A DNA stretch of 64,000 nt, taken from contig JAKSXM010000040.1 of assembly GCA_022575985.1 (NCBI GenBank), positions 13,658,001-13,722,000 on the forward strand, in the 5' to 3' direction. The notes under the pieces are model-generated. The model worked only from the letters and a program-made list of their open reading frames with translations, did no database searches and was not told where the DNA came from. This document shows, one piece after another, positions 1-12,225 of this stretch. The position numbers were made by a program, and so were the translations under genes. Source of the stretch: Anagrus nilaparvatae (lineage: Eukaryota; Arthropoda; Insecta; Hymenoptera; Mymaridae). The stretch's first letter is position 1. The number at the start of each line of letters is the position of its first letter.

Positions 1-59
1 TTTTACTCGCTGCTTTTCAATAAATTATTAACCAGAGATGATAATTTAAAGTCACAGTC

Positions 60-535
60 CCAATTTCAGGGTTTAAAAAAAAAATCAATTTTTATCATTA
101 TCTTTGAAAAACGATATCTTAAAAACTATTTAAAGAAAAGAGACAAAAAACAAATTTTTTAAAACTTGAGACTTGCAGAAAACTTTTAAGCCCTATAAAA
201 CCCAATTTTGTCGAAAATTACAATTTTGGCAGCAATTTAAAAAAATTTAAAAATTGGGACTTTCGGGTCAAAAATTACCAATAGGTTAATTGACTAAAGC
301 GGTGAGATATTCAGTGATAAAAATACACGGTTTAGGTCGTTTGAAAGGTGACATTTATACCAAAAAAGTAGAATAACCAGAAGTATTTTGGTTCATTTTT
401 GAGGTTGCAGCGTTTTATTGAAAATTACCGAAAAACTTTATTTTATAAGATTGAGCCAACATGTAAATTTGCGTTTTTAGCCCCAAAATTCCCTTTGGAA
501 TGAATGCAGGGCTTTAGACACACTTTAGAAACAGA
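60..535 (-). repeat. Single arm of a foldback repeat family
   Basis: Non-coding repeat. It resembles the arms of the foldback elements at 23196-24230 and 58369-61025: the same ordered blocks occur, including a GGCAGCAATTT block, a GGTTAATTGACTA block, a GGTTTAGG..TTTGAAAGGTGACA block and a final GCAGGGCTTTAG block. Only one arm is present here, so it is a truncated or rearranged copy. No coding potential. Confidence 0.6.
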
Positions 536-537
536 GA

Positions 538-598
538 GAGTATGTAAAAATTACATACGCCAGCCCTGCTCGCATGCAAAAAAAAAAAAAAAAAAAAA
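538..598. repeat. Palindrome followed by an A-tract
   Basis: GTATGTAA, three A, TTACATAC forms a short stem-loop, followed by CGCCAGCCCTG and about 21 A. The same palindrome, extended to an 11-bp stem starting GGCGTATGTAA, recurs at 6237-6261. The A-tract could be a retroposon tail, but no body is recognisable. Confidence 0.4.
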
Positions 599-929
599 TT
601 TAATTGGTAATATTTCGTAATTGAATAAAAAATCTAACAACTTAGTTTACCTAGAATAAAAATTTTGTAATTATAATGTATATTTATAAACACTGCGCCG
701 CTTAGGAACACACTGCGCCGTTTTATGAACGCTCGCGTAAAAATCGGAGGTTAAAGAGTTCGTCTTATTTTAAATAATACAACTTTAAAATTATTTTACA
801 TTTAAAAATTAGAAAGATAAATATTTTTGAGTCTTTACTAAATACATATCAATAAGAAAAAGTTTTAAAAATTAAATAATATTTTTACTACAGAGCATAG
901 AAATAAGTCACCCCATACACGGGGCTTTT
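599..929. other. No feature seen
   Basis: AT-rich sequence with no ORF or recognised repeat. It lies in the adenylate cyclase intron upstream of 7029. Confidence 0.5.
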
Positions 930-1450
930 CCTCTATAGGCCGATGGATGGCCGATTTTATAAATTTTTGTTTATGTTATTCTGCTGGACGCGTTTGTTAC
1001 CCCTAAAATCCATTTTTATCCCTGGGGATCGATTTATACATCAGGATTTGATTTTTTCCCGATATGACCCAGAATAAAAAATTTAATTAGTGATTTGTTT
1101 TATCCTTTAGGACCAATTCTGTACACTTATAGTCCATTTTCATCCCTGGGGATCGATTTATACATCAGGATTTAATTTTTTCCTGATTGGGCCCAATATG
1201 ACCCAGGATGGATTATTTTATCAGTTGTTCTTTGTTTTATCTTGCTGGAACAATTTTCTACCCTTATAGATCATTCTCGTCCCCGGAGATCGATTTGTAC
1301 AGCAAGATCACATTTTTTTCTACTCAGGTCCAATGGGCCCCTGGATAGTTAATTCTATCTGTTGTTATTTATTTTATCATGTGGGACCCATTTTTTACCT
1401 ATAGAGTCCATTTTTATCCTCGGTAATCACCTTTTACATTAGTATTTTAT
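930..1450. repeat. Minisatellite, about 125-bp unit, short copy
   Basis: Tandem units carry the phrases CATCCCTGGGGATCGATTTA, TACATCAGGATTTGATTTTT, a GGGCCCAATA..CCCAGGATG block and TTTTATCCTGCTGGAC. Anchors near 1019, 1144 and 1270 give a period close to 125 bp. The long array at 19550-21490 is the same family, and both are followed by the same downstream sequence (1441 onward and 22316 onward), so these are two copies of one larger composite repeat. Confidence 0.75.
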
Positions 1451-2000
1451 TTTTGGCCGGATTTGTTTTATGTATCAACTTAAATGTATTCAAGTTATCC
1501 TGATTAAGAAATAAAATTAAAAATTACAAGTAAAAATATGAAATATGCATTTAACTCCAGTCAAATCACGGGGGGCTGGTGGTATTGTTTGTGGCCGCCA
1601 CCAGATTGGGTCTACTACAGGTTTTTTGGGTCGCTGAATACGAAAATCGGGGTCTTTTCTATGAAAAATTGGGACTTGACCCTTAAATTAGCCAAAACTA
1701 CGACTAAAAGGAGTGTTTTTGCATTTTTTGCTGTAGCCCTTCAAGATGTAGTCTAATAGAGGTTTTTGGCTCGCTGATCACGAATATTGAAGTTATAACT
1801 ATGAAAAACTACCCCTTCACCCTTAAATTGGCCATACTACCCCTAACAGGGGTGTTTTCACTACTTCTTTTTATTGTGATCAGCGGCGTAAAAACCCCTA
1901 TTAGAGGAAATCTTAGAATGCTAGAACGAATATAGCGAAAGTGCCCGTTTTAGGAGTAGTTTTGGCTAATTTAAGGTTAAAGAAATATATTTGAAAGATT
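1451..2000. repeat. Composite repeat with ACTACCCCTAAAAGGGG module
   Basis: Contains repeated segments with GGTCGCTGATCACGAA, AAATTAGCCAAAACTAC, CCCTAAAAGGGGTGTTTT and CAAGATTTGGTCTAATAGG, in direct and then inverted orientation. The start matches 22316 onward almost base for base over about 170 bp. The small ORFs here are fortuitous. Confidence 0.65.
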
Positions 2001-2079
2001 TAGTAGAATTTTATATCATTAAATACATTTATTAGGTTTTCTTGAGTTAAATAAATTATAAATTACTCTCTATATTAAA

Positions 2080-2400
2080 AATTCATGGCAGCCGTCTAGA
2101 ATATAAAAAAACTGCCAAAATTTCACTATATTTTAAATTCACAAAGGCTAATTTCACTCAAGATGAAATTTCATATCGGCTGTCTACAATATAATAAAAC
2201 CCCAATTTCAATATGCTAATTCATCTTACATGTCCTAAATATGAGTTATCTAAAAAAGTAGAATATCTTTTATATAAAATAACTCAAAAAATTTCATTCA
2301 AGAATACAATTCATGTCGGCTGTCTTAAATATAAAAAAAACCAACAAATTTAACTTAAGATAAAAATTTATATTAGCTGTCTGAAACTCGAGTAAACTTA
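2080..2400. repeat. Degenerate tandem repeat, about 70-80 bp
   Basis: Recurring phrase AATTTCATRTCGGCTGTCT followed by AATATAAAAAAA near 2086, 2166, 2306 and 2366, with one weak copy near 2222. No coding potential. Confidence 0.5.
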
Positions 2401-2884
2401 ATGGAGCTAATTTACCTTAATTCGTATTTCTAAGATTTCTCTGTAATAAATGTATCAAGCATAAAACAAAACAAAAGTTGTTTTAGAAAATAGTCGAATA
2501 ATCCAGAATAGCTATCTGGCTTTTATGTTTTATTTAATCCCACTTTTTAAGCTTCTAAATTTTGAAGGGCTCAAAAAACAAAAAAAAAATAAATCGATAG
2601 CATTTTTTCTAAAGAATAAATTGCACTAAAACTCTTCAATTTGCGCTAAAGCTATAGCTGTCAAGAAACCTTTTAGAGCCTGAAAAATACATTTTTAGTG
2701 AAATATTTAAAAAATTTTCATTTTTTTACCACCAACTTCTAAGTTCAATATCTCGAAAAAAATAAAAAAAAATACCCGCTTTAGGGTATTATTTTAAAAT
2801 TAAATTTAAATAAAATTTCATATATTTTCGTTCATTAAGTGTTACATCAATTGCGCCTCAATAAAATCAAAAATAATTAATTTA
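2401..2884. other. No feature seen
   Basis: AT-rich intronic sequence without ORFs or recognisable repeats. Confidence 0.5.
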
Positions 2885-4085
2885 GTAAAAATGTTATAAT
2901 TGTGTATTAAAAAAAAATACTTGGGTATTGTTGTCATAATTATCAGCTGTTTAATGTTTTTATGTACGCTGCGTGATGCGTTGCGCATTACACTTCTTTA
3001 TTCAAGCATGTTGATAGTGTGTATATAAGAACCATTTAAAATGATGGTATCCTCTGTAAAATTAATTATAGGGCCATTTAATTAATTTGCATATTTTTTC
3101 CCCAACTTTTATCTTGGTCCATTATTTTTGCTTTATTGAAGTTAATGGTGTGACGATGTGTATTCTCCTATTGTACGTTACCTTGTACTCTCCTATTGTA
3201 CAAATAACACGCTGCTAAATATATTTTTAAGGTTATCCTATATCTGAGGATTATTTTCCAATATACACCGATCCATTACTGTGTCACTAATTATACCTTT
3301 TAAATAAATATTCAACAGCTTATCAAATGGGTATCTACAAGTGACTGCTGGCGGTCATCAATTCTATTAAATAATAGCTTCTCCAACATAGTTATTTGAA
3401 CACCTGTTTTATTCTCAATTTCCTTTTCTGACAATTTTTTTCATATCATCCTTGAGTAGTGGTATGATGCAGCATTCATTTTTATTCAAAACTTTACTGA
3501 TTTTTGGGTAAATACCAGGCATGTATGAAACTTAAACAAAAAATTTACTTCTGTATCGTTTCGTTCTTGTTTGGGTGTATAGTCCTTCGTACAGGATAAT
3601 CATTATTTTACAATAATTTCCATCTCATTTTGATGTATTTATTTATAAAATGTTTTAGATATTTTTTGGCTAGTAGTATGTTACTGACAATTTGGATGTT
3701 TTTATTGTGATATGAGGTGTCATCAAGCACGATGGCTCTGTCAACAAGGTTGTATACCATGGAGATTTTTTGGCGTACCAGATGTTTTGATGCATAATAA
3801 AGAATGCTACCTGAAAAGATGTTTTTTGTGTATCAATTGGTGATTATATTATTGCCTTTTCTTATGAAGGTTATGTCCAAAAAATTTATTTTGTTACTGT
3901 CTTCTATTGCAATTGTAAATTTTAATTTCTGATAAAATTTGTTGAAAATATTTAGTTTACATTCTATTTTATCTTCAAGTATGCAGAAAATTATATCATT
4001 GACAAATTTATAGTAAAAAAGTGGAGGGTAACTTAATTGTTTTTTGCTTGTGGTTTCAAAATTATCCATGACAATGCCTCATTGG
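2885..4085 (-). pseudogene. Penelope-like element 3' fragment, reverse strand
   Basis: The reverse strand encodes the C-terminal half of a Penelope-like reverse transcriptase. The first stretch (3833-4069) contains YYKFVNDIIF, a degenerate form of the YVDD catalytic box, then KLKFTIAIEDSNKINFLDI, which matches the conserved region after that box in this family. Further reading is broken, and the GIY-YIG region near 3310-3430 has lost its core. The non-coding tail resembles the tail of the + strand copy at 5535-6900, including a stretch ending in GACAA near the AGCTGATAATT box, so the two are copies of one family in opposite orientation. 5' truncated and not functional. Confidence 0.75.
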
Positions 4086-4095
4086 CGTACCTGCA

Positions 4096-4140
<45 letters not shown>

Positions 4141-5534
4141 CATCCGCAACATTTCATGACCACCCAGTTGTACACGTGCAAATACAACTGGGAGACTTTG
4201 CAGACGAACCCGGTTGCCGACTGCGTCCGAGATTCTTTCTATGAAAACACACTTAAAGTGTATTTAACCCTCCTGCGCTTATTTTCCCCAAACAAACCGG
4301 GACTCCGTTTTCAGGTATAACTTCAAATTGGAACGCGCAGCCTAGGCAGCTAGTCACTATCTTTCCTCTGTCTAGGGATGGGAGGTCTCTCTACGATAGA
4401 AAGCCTCAATAATAAGGATGCGACCAACGCGGCTTGTTTACTTGTCTTCGGAAATTGTTCCTAGAAACTCAGCTTGTTAGAAAGCAGAACTCTGAGGTAC
4501 TTCACCGATGTTCTGGTTTGGACCGAGTAAGGATTCCCACCATCGTTGACGTTTATGCCAAATATGGTGGAAGACTTTGATGGACCAGCAGTACGATCTC
4601 CGTTTTTGGGAGCCCGTGCTCACCCATTCAGAGTTTGATCTGTCTAACGATTTAATTGAGCCCCTGCTGGGGTACGTCTTTACCTCTAACCCTTATCGTT
4701 AGAAGGCGTCGTTTGTTTACCCGATCAGAGAGACCTATTCGGGGAGGTGGACGCGCAGCAAGCCATCCTAAAAGGCATTTTACTGGTTAGGTTCAAGAAC
4801 CGGAGAAATACCCCCACTTAACGCCCTCTCTTGCCTACCATCGTAAAGCAGCCTTCGGTCCCGCAGGAAATCCTTTAGGACTTTGCCCAGGTATATGGGT
4901 ATCCAAAAGTCCTGCTCGAGAGATCGGAGCATGTAGTCCCACCTGGCCGAATTAAAAGTGTTTTTCCAACGTTACCAGTAAGAAGTCCATGTAGTTTGCG
5001 AGTGGCCTTTCTATTTTTACCATTACGGTATCCACGACATGCCTGGTGGCGTCTGCGGTGGAATGCCCATACCGAAAACATGCTGTTCCTATGAAACATC
5101 ACCACCCTCCACGATCACTAGCCTTAGTTTAGCCCAAAGCATGCTATCTATCACCTTGCCAATGGTATTTAACATACACAGTGATCTGTAAGATGACGGA
5201 GAGTCGGATGTTTCTCCCTTTCCTTTTCTCAAGACCACGAGACAAACCACCTTCCACTCCCTGGGAAACACTCTCGCTAACAAGCAAGCATTAAATATGC
5301 TCAGGATACCAGGAATTACTTTAACGGACTGTTTGTGGACCTCCGCTGGTATCTCATCTAATCCCTGCGCCTTGCCATTTTTCATGATTTATTTTTGATA
5401 GCCTTGACCATCTCAACCTCGCTAAATAGTGGCACTTCATCCCTGAGTATTTCCTCTAGCTTATGCTTCCTTATGGGCTGCTCAGTGAAGAAAGCGCCCA
5501 CTATCCTTTCGGTCGTCGCCACGTTCATCGTATT
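4086..5534 (-). pseudogene. R1-like non-LTR retrotransposon fragment
   Basis: Reverse-strand LINE ending in a 43-base A tail (T on + at 4098-4140). The best-preserved stretch, 5089-5385, contains KAQGLDEIPAEV, then FPREWKVVCLVVLRKGKG and SDSPSSYRSL, the N-terminal fingers region of reverse transcriptase in R1-type LINEs. The segment upstream to about 5530 continues the same protein in another frame (EEILRDEVPLFSEVEMV). Downstream, 4141-4880 carries broken traces of the palm and thumb. The 5' end is truncated, with no endonuclease. It sits between two opposed Penelope-like fragments. R1 clade is my best assignment; another I-superfamily clade is possible. Confidence 0.7.
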
Positions 5535-6900
5535 TTTTCACTACAGATATGTCGATGATATAATTTTCTGCAAACATCAAGATAAAATAGAATATACACT
5601 AAATATTTTCAACAAAAACACCTTTTCAGGTAGCATTCTACATTATGCATCAAAATATTGAATATACCAAAAAATCGCTATGGTATAGAACCTTGTTTAC
5701 GGAGCTTTTCGATACCACAGATCTCAATAAAATCATCCGAATTGTCAATGACATACTACTAGCCAACAAGCATCTAAAACATTTTATAATTAACGGCGGT
5801 GAAGGGAATTAAATCTTGCGACTATATGTAATAGAGGTACTTTCATATAGACGTTAGAGCTTAGCGTCCGGATCGAATATGAGTTTCATAACTATGAATA
5901 GATGCTTTTCGTAGTATGAAAATACTTTCGTAAATATATAAAGATTTAAAACTCCTTACCATGTTGAGGCTAGGAATCTGTTTTCATTATATTATTTAAA
6001 AGAAAAGTCGAATATTATAAAGAAAACCGGCTCTGTAGGCAGTTTGAAGATTTATGACCTAGACCGCGTTTCTCAAAACTAGAGTTATACCTGAAAAGAT
6101 GGTTCTGATTTTGAGAGTACGAGCAGGATGTTTTATGGGGGGGGGGGGGTGTGAGTTTATTTGATAAATATGTTAAGCATGGAGTCTGAAAAAATCTAAG
6201 GTCTGGCTCTAGATGAACGTAATGCATTCTTTTCCAGGCGTATGTAAAAATTACATACGCCAAGCTTAAAAATAATGGTTATAAAGTATCAAGGACTATA
6301 AACCTAAACAACAACATATGCAGAAATAAAATTTTTGTTAATGTTCCATATAAGCCGCATGGAACGTATTCACCCAAAAATCCGTAAAGATTTGGTCAAA
6401 AATACTTCCACATCATTCCATAACACAAAAAAAATTGTCAGAAAAAATAGATAAAAACGAGAATAAAACAGGTATTGTATATAAATTTAATTGCAATGAT
6501 TGTCCATTACGTTGAGAAGACGAAGAGGCCAATATTTAATAGAATTCATGAAAGCAGCAGTCAGTTATAGCGACCCATTCCATTACGTATTGTCACACCT
6601 TCAACTTCAATAAACCAAGAATAATGGACCTGAAAAAAGTTGTGGAAAAATAAAAATATCAGAGAGTATGCAAATTCAATTAAATGGCCCTATAATTAAT
6701 TTAAAAGAAGATACCAAAATTTTAAATTGTTCTTATAAACACACTATTAATATGCTTGAATAAAGGAGTTTAATGTGTAACATATTACGCAGCATACATA
6801 AAAACTTTAAACAGCTGATAATTGTGACAACCCACACGTCTTATATTACAGGATATAGTAATGCATGCTTAAACACACATTATTGTAACAATTATAATAG
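5535..6900 (+). pseudogene. Penelope-like element 3' fragment, forward strand
   Basis: Begins with YRYVDDIIF (intact YVDD) and LNIFNKN near 5545-5620, then jumps directly to TFSGSILHYASKY. Compared with the reverse copy at 2885-4085, the stretch coding for the KLKFT..NFLDI region is missing. A C-terminal GIY-YIG trace is seen near 6478-6570 (VYKFNCNDC, then a YVEKTKRPIFNRIHES-type reading across a frame change). About 450 bp of unrelated sequence is inserted at 5816-6262. Broken by stops and frameshifts. Confidence 0.7.
5816..6262. repeat. Insertion inside the Penelope-like copy
   Basis: Sequence absent from the opposed Penelope-like copy at 2885-4085. It starts near GGCGGTGAAGGG and ends with a stem-loop (6237-6261): an 11-bp stem GGCGTATGTAA with a three-A loop. 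It contains a G10 homopolymer near 6138. No ORF with recognisable content. Family unknown. Confidence 0.5.
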
Positions 6901-7028
6901 GAAATTAAGTTTTTGACGTATATTTTAGTGCATATTATATTGTAAAAAACACTAAATATGCATATTATTTATTCAGAATACAGTATGTGTAAATCGCATA
7001 TTACCAGCTTATGCTCTTTTATACTTAG

Positions 7029-7169
7029 GTATTAATTTAGTTGGAATGTATACAAAAAATTTAACAGATAAGGGCCAAAGAAAAGCTTTCTTTGAAGTTC
7101 ATCGCTCCATTGAGACTAGACAAAGAACTCAAAATGAGAATAATCGTCAAGAAAAACTTCTTCTTTCAG
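7029..7169 (+). CDS. Adenylate cyclase exon (linker into catalytic domain C1)
   Basis: Internal exon of a class III transmembrane adenylate cyclase, the membrane enzyme that makes cAMP from ATP. It reads INLVGMYTKNLTDKGQRKAF, then FFEVHRSIETRQRTQNENN and RQEKLLLS, matching the end of the first membrane block and the helix leading into C1a. The 3' splice site is TTTTATACTTAG at 7028 and the donor is CAG|GTAAGAATG at 7169/7170, a strong consensus. The exon ends after one base of a codon, and the exon at 50908 supplies the other two bases to give Val (LLLS-V-LPDFV). The sequence looks closest to the Ca2+-stimulated vertebrate types 1/8 and insect relatives, but I cannot settle the orthologue, so no symbol is given. 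Confidence 0.9.
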
Positions 7170-7280
7170 GTAAGAATGATCACTTGATAATTTCTATAAG
7201 AGAGTCTATTTCAAAAGGGATCTTTCGTTTTTTTAACAGTTTTCTAAAAAGTTTCAAATTGTTGTCTATGTATCTAATAT

Positions 7281-7320
7281 AGTGTATGTGTGTGTGTGTG
7301 TGTGCGTGTGTGTGTGTGCG
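7281..7320. repeat. GT microsatellite
   Basis: About 18 GT units with a few GC interruptions, about 110 bases downstream of the adenylate cyclase splice donor. Confidence 0.9.
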
Positions 7321-8189
7321 TTGGAGCGCTCCCCTTCTTTTAATGTATATAATCTTACTGAGCTAGTGCTCAGGAACGCAAGCTAACAGCAGCTCCAATA
7401 AAAAGATTCATATAAAATATAATTAGTGTTCAAATATTTCATACCAACACCATAAATCGTATCCATTCTCTAACATTTCGCATCCCGGAACGTATCTACG
7501 CAATAATCAAGAAATCTAAAAGTAATTTAAAGCAATTAAAAAATCGTGAGAACATGTGTTTAAAAAAAAAACAAAGATGGTGAATGTTGTATATGTTAAA
7601 TCAATAGAATTATTTTCGATTTTATAACAGTGTGGTGTAAGAAACGAAGTGAAATAAAATGTAGATTTTTTTTATCTAAAGGCGAAGCACAAAATAAATC
7701 ATAATTTTTTACGAAAAAATTATTATTAATTCAATATTTGCTCTATGTAGTCTAGACTTGTCTTATATAACTATAACTCGTGCTGCTTAAAAATTAATTT
7801 TAAATTAGTTATAGGCTGATAAAAAATAATAATAAAATTCAATAATGAATGAAAAAGAATTTAAAAAAAAAATTCAGTTAAGTTTATGAAGAAAAAAAAC
7901 GGAAGTTAATTAATTTGAAATTTCAAAACATAAAATTTCATTTAAAAAAAAATTTCATTTAAGTCAAGACTTTATTTCTGCTTTCCGGAGTTTAATTTTC
8001 TTGCTAAACGAGACGATGGGTATACATTAATTTATTCTACTAAGGTATTTTGAACCTGTGATATTTTCACACCACAGATTCAAAATATGATTTAGACTAC
8101 GTATGCGCGGAAAATTACGTTTTTAGCTACTTCTATCATACCAAATAAAAAATGTGTGGGGATTAAACTTTCTTATGCTTACTACAGCT
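7321..8189. other. No feature seen
   Basis: AT-rich intron sequence. No ORF or repeat that I can support. Confidence 0.5.
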
Positions 8190-8229
8190 ATACTCAATAT
8201 ATCACTAGGCGGACTCTTGGGAGTGGCTC

Positions 8230-9484
8230 ATGCCCCCCTGGAATACTACTCAAGGTAAAACAAATACATGCAACATTCCATCACATATTAACATGCAACA
8301 ACCGCTAGACAAGTTTAAGAGTACCATGGACGAACTACAAATCCAGTTTACTAATAACACCACTCTATTAAACTTTCTTAAGCAAGAGAACCATCTACTA
8401 ACTGGAATAGTATAAATCCTAGAAACTGCACATCATACCATAACAACTGCTAGAGAGCATTCTCAACATCTGTCTGCTGGGACACAGGGTCATCATAGCA
8501 GCCTCACACCAAATAACTTAGAAAATAGTATTTATATTAAAAATAATTCTTATGTAACTCATCTTAGCAATAATAGCACAAATTCTACTAATAAAAATAA
8601 TCATATATCAATAAATAAAAATAATAAATAAATAACCATGAACCTTACGACCAATCAAATTTTAACATAACTGCTTCATATGACCACTCTAATGTTGAAA
8701 ATAACAATAATAATCATAATCTAGTCACTCTAAGTCATATAGATAATACTAATAACAATAATAATGATAGCAATAATAATAAATTCAATAGCTCAAACCA
8801 TTGCAGCGCCAGTAACCCTAACAACAAAGAAGGTAAATCTGCTATTACTCAACCTTTTTCAACTTTTTGCCCCCTTTTCAGGATCATGACGATGAGTCGA
8901 TTGAGAGAAGAGAGGTTTTCATTCCTGGTTATATGGAAATTAAAAATAATATAAATTTAAACTGTATTGCCTTATCAGTTTTAAAAGCCATACTCCCTTA
9001 CCTAAGCCACTCTGACATCAGCGGAGTAAGACTGGCGCGACCTAAACTACCAACATTAAACAGTCCTGACCATGTGACTAAGTTCCCCTCTTTTATTGTG
9101 ACCTTGAAAAACAAAAATCTAGTTCAATTAATCATACGTACCAAAAAATCAATGAACTACTTAAATACAAAAAACATTAATTTAACGTCATTTGAACCCA
9201 GAGGTTGCTAGTGCATTGCCTGACAGAAAATTTTTTGTCTTTCTTCCTTAGACCAAGTTCGGTACATCATGATCAAAGAGGCTGCAAAGAACTTGGATTT
9301 TAAATTTGTCTGGCACTGTGCTGGCAGGTTCTTGGTGAGATGGGAGGATAGAATGAGATCACATGTAGTCAGGTCCGTTTCTGACTTACATACCATAATC
9401 CAAACACTGGGCTTCAATAATAATGCTCAACATAACACTCCTGGTCCAAGCCCCATTCATGAAATTAAAAACCACAAAAATTGA
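8230..9484 (+). pseudogene. LINE ORF1 remnant
   Basis: RNA-binding ORF1 protein of the LINE. The N-terminal part (8230-8412) has a coiled-coil-like stretch (LDKFKSTMDELQIQFTNNTT). After an in-frame TAA at 8413 the frame continues with a long Asn-rich linker (8520-8830). The 8867-9211 segment and the 9269-9484 segment, which contains FKFVWHCAGRFLVRWEDR then VSDLHTI, form the C-terminal domain found in many arthropod LINE ORF1 proteins and resembling the baculovirus FP-type domain. At least two in-frame stops and one or two frameshifts are present. Confidence 0.7.
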
Positions 9485-9525
9485 CAACCAACTGCTGGAC
9501 CTGTAACTACAGCAAAATTAACTAG

Positions 9526-12225
9526 TTTGAAAGTAGGTTTAAGCTTCTAAACGCAACCTCATTAAAAAAACATCTATGTGTATTTAGTCAATATCTCTCT
9601 AATAACAACTCCTATCATATATTTGGCATTGCTGAGACTAGATTTGGTCCTGAAATTAGCGATAGCACTATAAGTGTACTAGGCTACAGTGTAATAAGGG
9701 AAGACCGAGACACTCGTAATGGCGGTATTCTAATTTACATCAAAGAGAATCTGAAGGCAAAAAAGCTTTGCTCGTCAAAAACTCAGCAAAATGGGAAGCT
9801 TGTAAAGTTTGAATATCTTTTTTGCTCTGTTTGGGAAGGCAACTTGGTGAGATCCAACTCCACTCCAACACTTGTTGCCCTTGTTTATCGTCCACCTGAT
9901 GTCCCAATCAGATCTGATAATGATTTTGTTCAATTGCTCCACTCTCACTGTTCTGCTTTCAGCCATAAAGTTGTTATTGGGGACTGGAATGCCAATATGG
10001 CTAAACAAAATGACTCAGACACCCGTTTTGTTACTGAATTAATGAGTGATCTTTCACTCAAACTAATTGATACAGGTCCTTCACATCATAATATTGACGA
10101 CAATGATACCTGGATTGACACTATTTTTATTGACAATTGTGACACTGCTAAAAGCTACGACCGTATGTTACCAAATTTCCCTAGTAGGCACGAAATTATA
10201 TCTGTAACCATGGACATGTTTTATCCATCTCCTCCTGATATTACAACGGTCTACAGGGCATTTAATAAAATCACAGCCCATGACCTTAACTTACATTTAA
10301 GTAAACTCAACTGGTCACCATTTTTAACATCTGAGGATGATTTTAATATTGACTGCGGGCTCTCTACATTGACGAACAACATTCATAGTGTTATGAATAA
10401 ACTAGCCCCTGAAAAGAAATTAAAGGTACGTAAAGATGAGTTTCCTTGGATAGAGAATTGAGACTACTTAAACTAAAACGAGACGCGACCAGCAGACGTT
10501 ACACCAGGACAGGGTCTCGTAGTCTTCTTAATGAATTCCTAGTTTTAGTTAACTTGTATGAAAAAAAATCTGAGGCAGCTCGTCATGCATATATGCATAA
10601 TCGCATATCTAATACTCTAGACAAAAAGGAAAACTTCTGGAAAGAATTGAAAACCCTGGGGCTGATTCCTAAAGCCAGTGATGCTCTTCATAGTTTTTTG
10701 CCTGAAGAGTTGAACTCGTTTTTCTCCAAGATATCGATATCCCCTGATGAGGACCCAAGCGACTCAATAAATATTATCAACAGTGCCCCACCTGATGGTT
10801 TCGCTTTTAAAAGAGTATCTAAAAATGACGTCATACGTTGACGTCTCACATTTTACCTCACAAGCAAAAGGAGATGATGACATTCCTCCAAGCATAATAG
10901 TGAAAACACTACCAACTATTGCCTCTCATCCTACTAAATTGTTTAATGCCTCATTATCAAAAGGAATCTTTCCATCTTCATGGGAAAAATCTAAAATCTT
11001 AGCACTCAAAAAGGTACCAGAACCATCATCAACAACTGACTTCAGGCCCATAGCACTATTGCGCTTTTTATTGAAAGTCCTTGAGAAGCTTGCCCATGAT
11101 CAAGTTGTCAACTTTTTAAACAAAAAAGGTATTAGATCCCCTTCAAACGGGTTTCCGTAAACATCACTCGACCCAAACAGCTTTAATTAAGCTTATAGAT
11201 GACAAACAAATGGATAAAGAAAATAAACTGGCCATTTTTTTACTTCAGTTTGACTTTTCAAAGGCCTTCAACAATGTTACTCCATCGCTATTACTTAAAA
11301 AGCAAAAGAATGTTGGTTTCTCAAAATCCTCGTTAGACTGGTTTTGGTCTTATCTAAGTGGCAGATCCTCATGCGTATCAACCAAAATAACAGCATCGTC
11401 TTACACAGATACACAGGTTCCGTCCTTGGGCCCCTATTTTTTTGTTTATACATGAATGATCTTAAAGTCCACTTGTTAGACACCCGCATTTTCAGACTAT
11501 TATATGCTGACGACCTACAAATTTATGTTCAAGTACCTACTAATAAAATTACTGAGGGCATTCTCAGTCTTTTACAATCTGCTAAAATAGTTGCCAAATG
11601 GGCGGAAACTAATCATCTATCGTTAAATATGAAAAAGACTCAAGTTATAGTCTTTGATTCTTCATATACTATTAAGCAGTTTACAAACTTAAGTATACCC
11701 AGTATTGAGGTCAGTTCCAGTGGAGATAATGTTTCATTTGTTGATGAGCTGACTAGCCTTGGCGTCATACTAGACAGCAAACTTTCATGGAAACCTCGCA
11801 TACTCCAAAATACCAAAAAAGTGAATAGAGTCTTATATTGCCTGAAAACAATCAGACCTTGTACCACACAACTACTACGTAAAAAACTAGTGGAATCACT
11901 TGTAGTCCCCCATTTAGATTACTGTAATGTAATTTACTCTGACATCGCCAATGAATTAATCACTCAGTTTCAAAGGCTTTCCAATTCCTGTATTCGGTAG
12001 ATATTTGGAAAAAGCAAACCTGAACACATTTCCCCGTATAGGAGAAAACTGGGATGGATGACTTACTTGGCACGTACTGACTACTTTGCATCCTTAGTTA
12101 TGTATAGACTGGTAAGAATGAAGGAGCCTTTGTTCCTCTTACCTCTATTCACACCTTATAAGTCTGACAAACCCACCCGTGGCCCACGAATAGACCTGGA
12201 CCCTGCAACTGTTACCACCGACTAG
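9526..12225 (+). pseudogene. LINE ORF2: APE endonuclease and reverse transcriptase
   Basis: Open from 9526. Endonuclease motifs in order: LLNATSLKKHL, IFGIAETRFG (catalytic Glu), GGILIYIKENL, VALVYRPP, VVIGDWNANM and FPSRHEIISVT (a degenerate SDH box, with RHE). Reverse transcriptase follows after frame changes: WEKSKILALKK, DFRPIALL, DFSKAFNNV (first Asp), GSVLGPLFFCLYMNDL, YADDLQIY (catalytic pair) and NHLSLNMKKTQVIVF. A C-terminal domain continues past an in-frame TAG at 11998 to 12225. Frameshifts lie near 10450, 10838, 11150 and 11410, so no active protein is made. Confidence 0.85.

Noticed and set aside
7046..7282. Single-exon reading of the 78-residue frame as a stand-alone small protein
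   Set aside because: Only the part before the GTAAGAATG donor matches adenylate cyclase; the rest is intron read-through.
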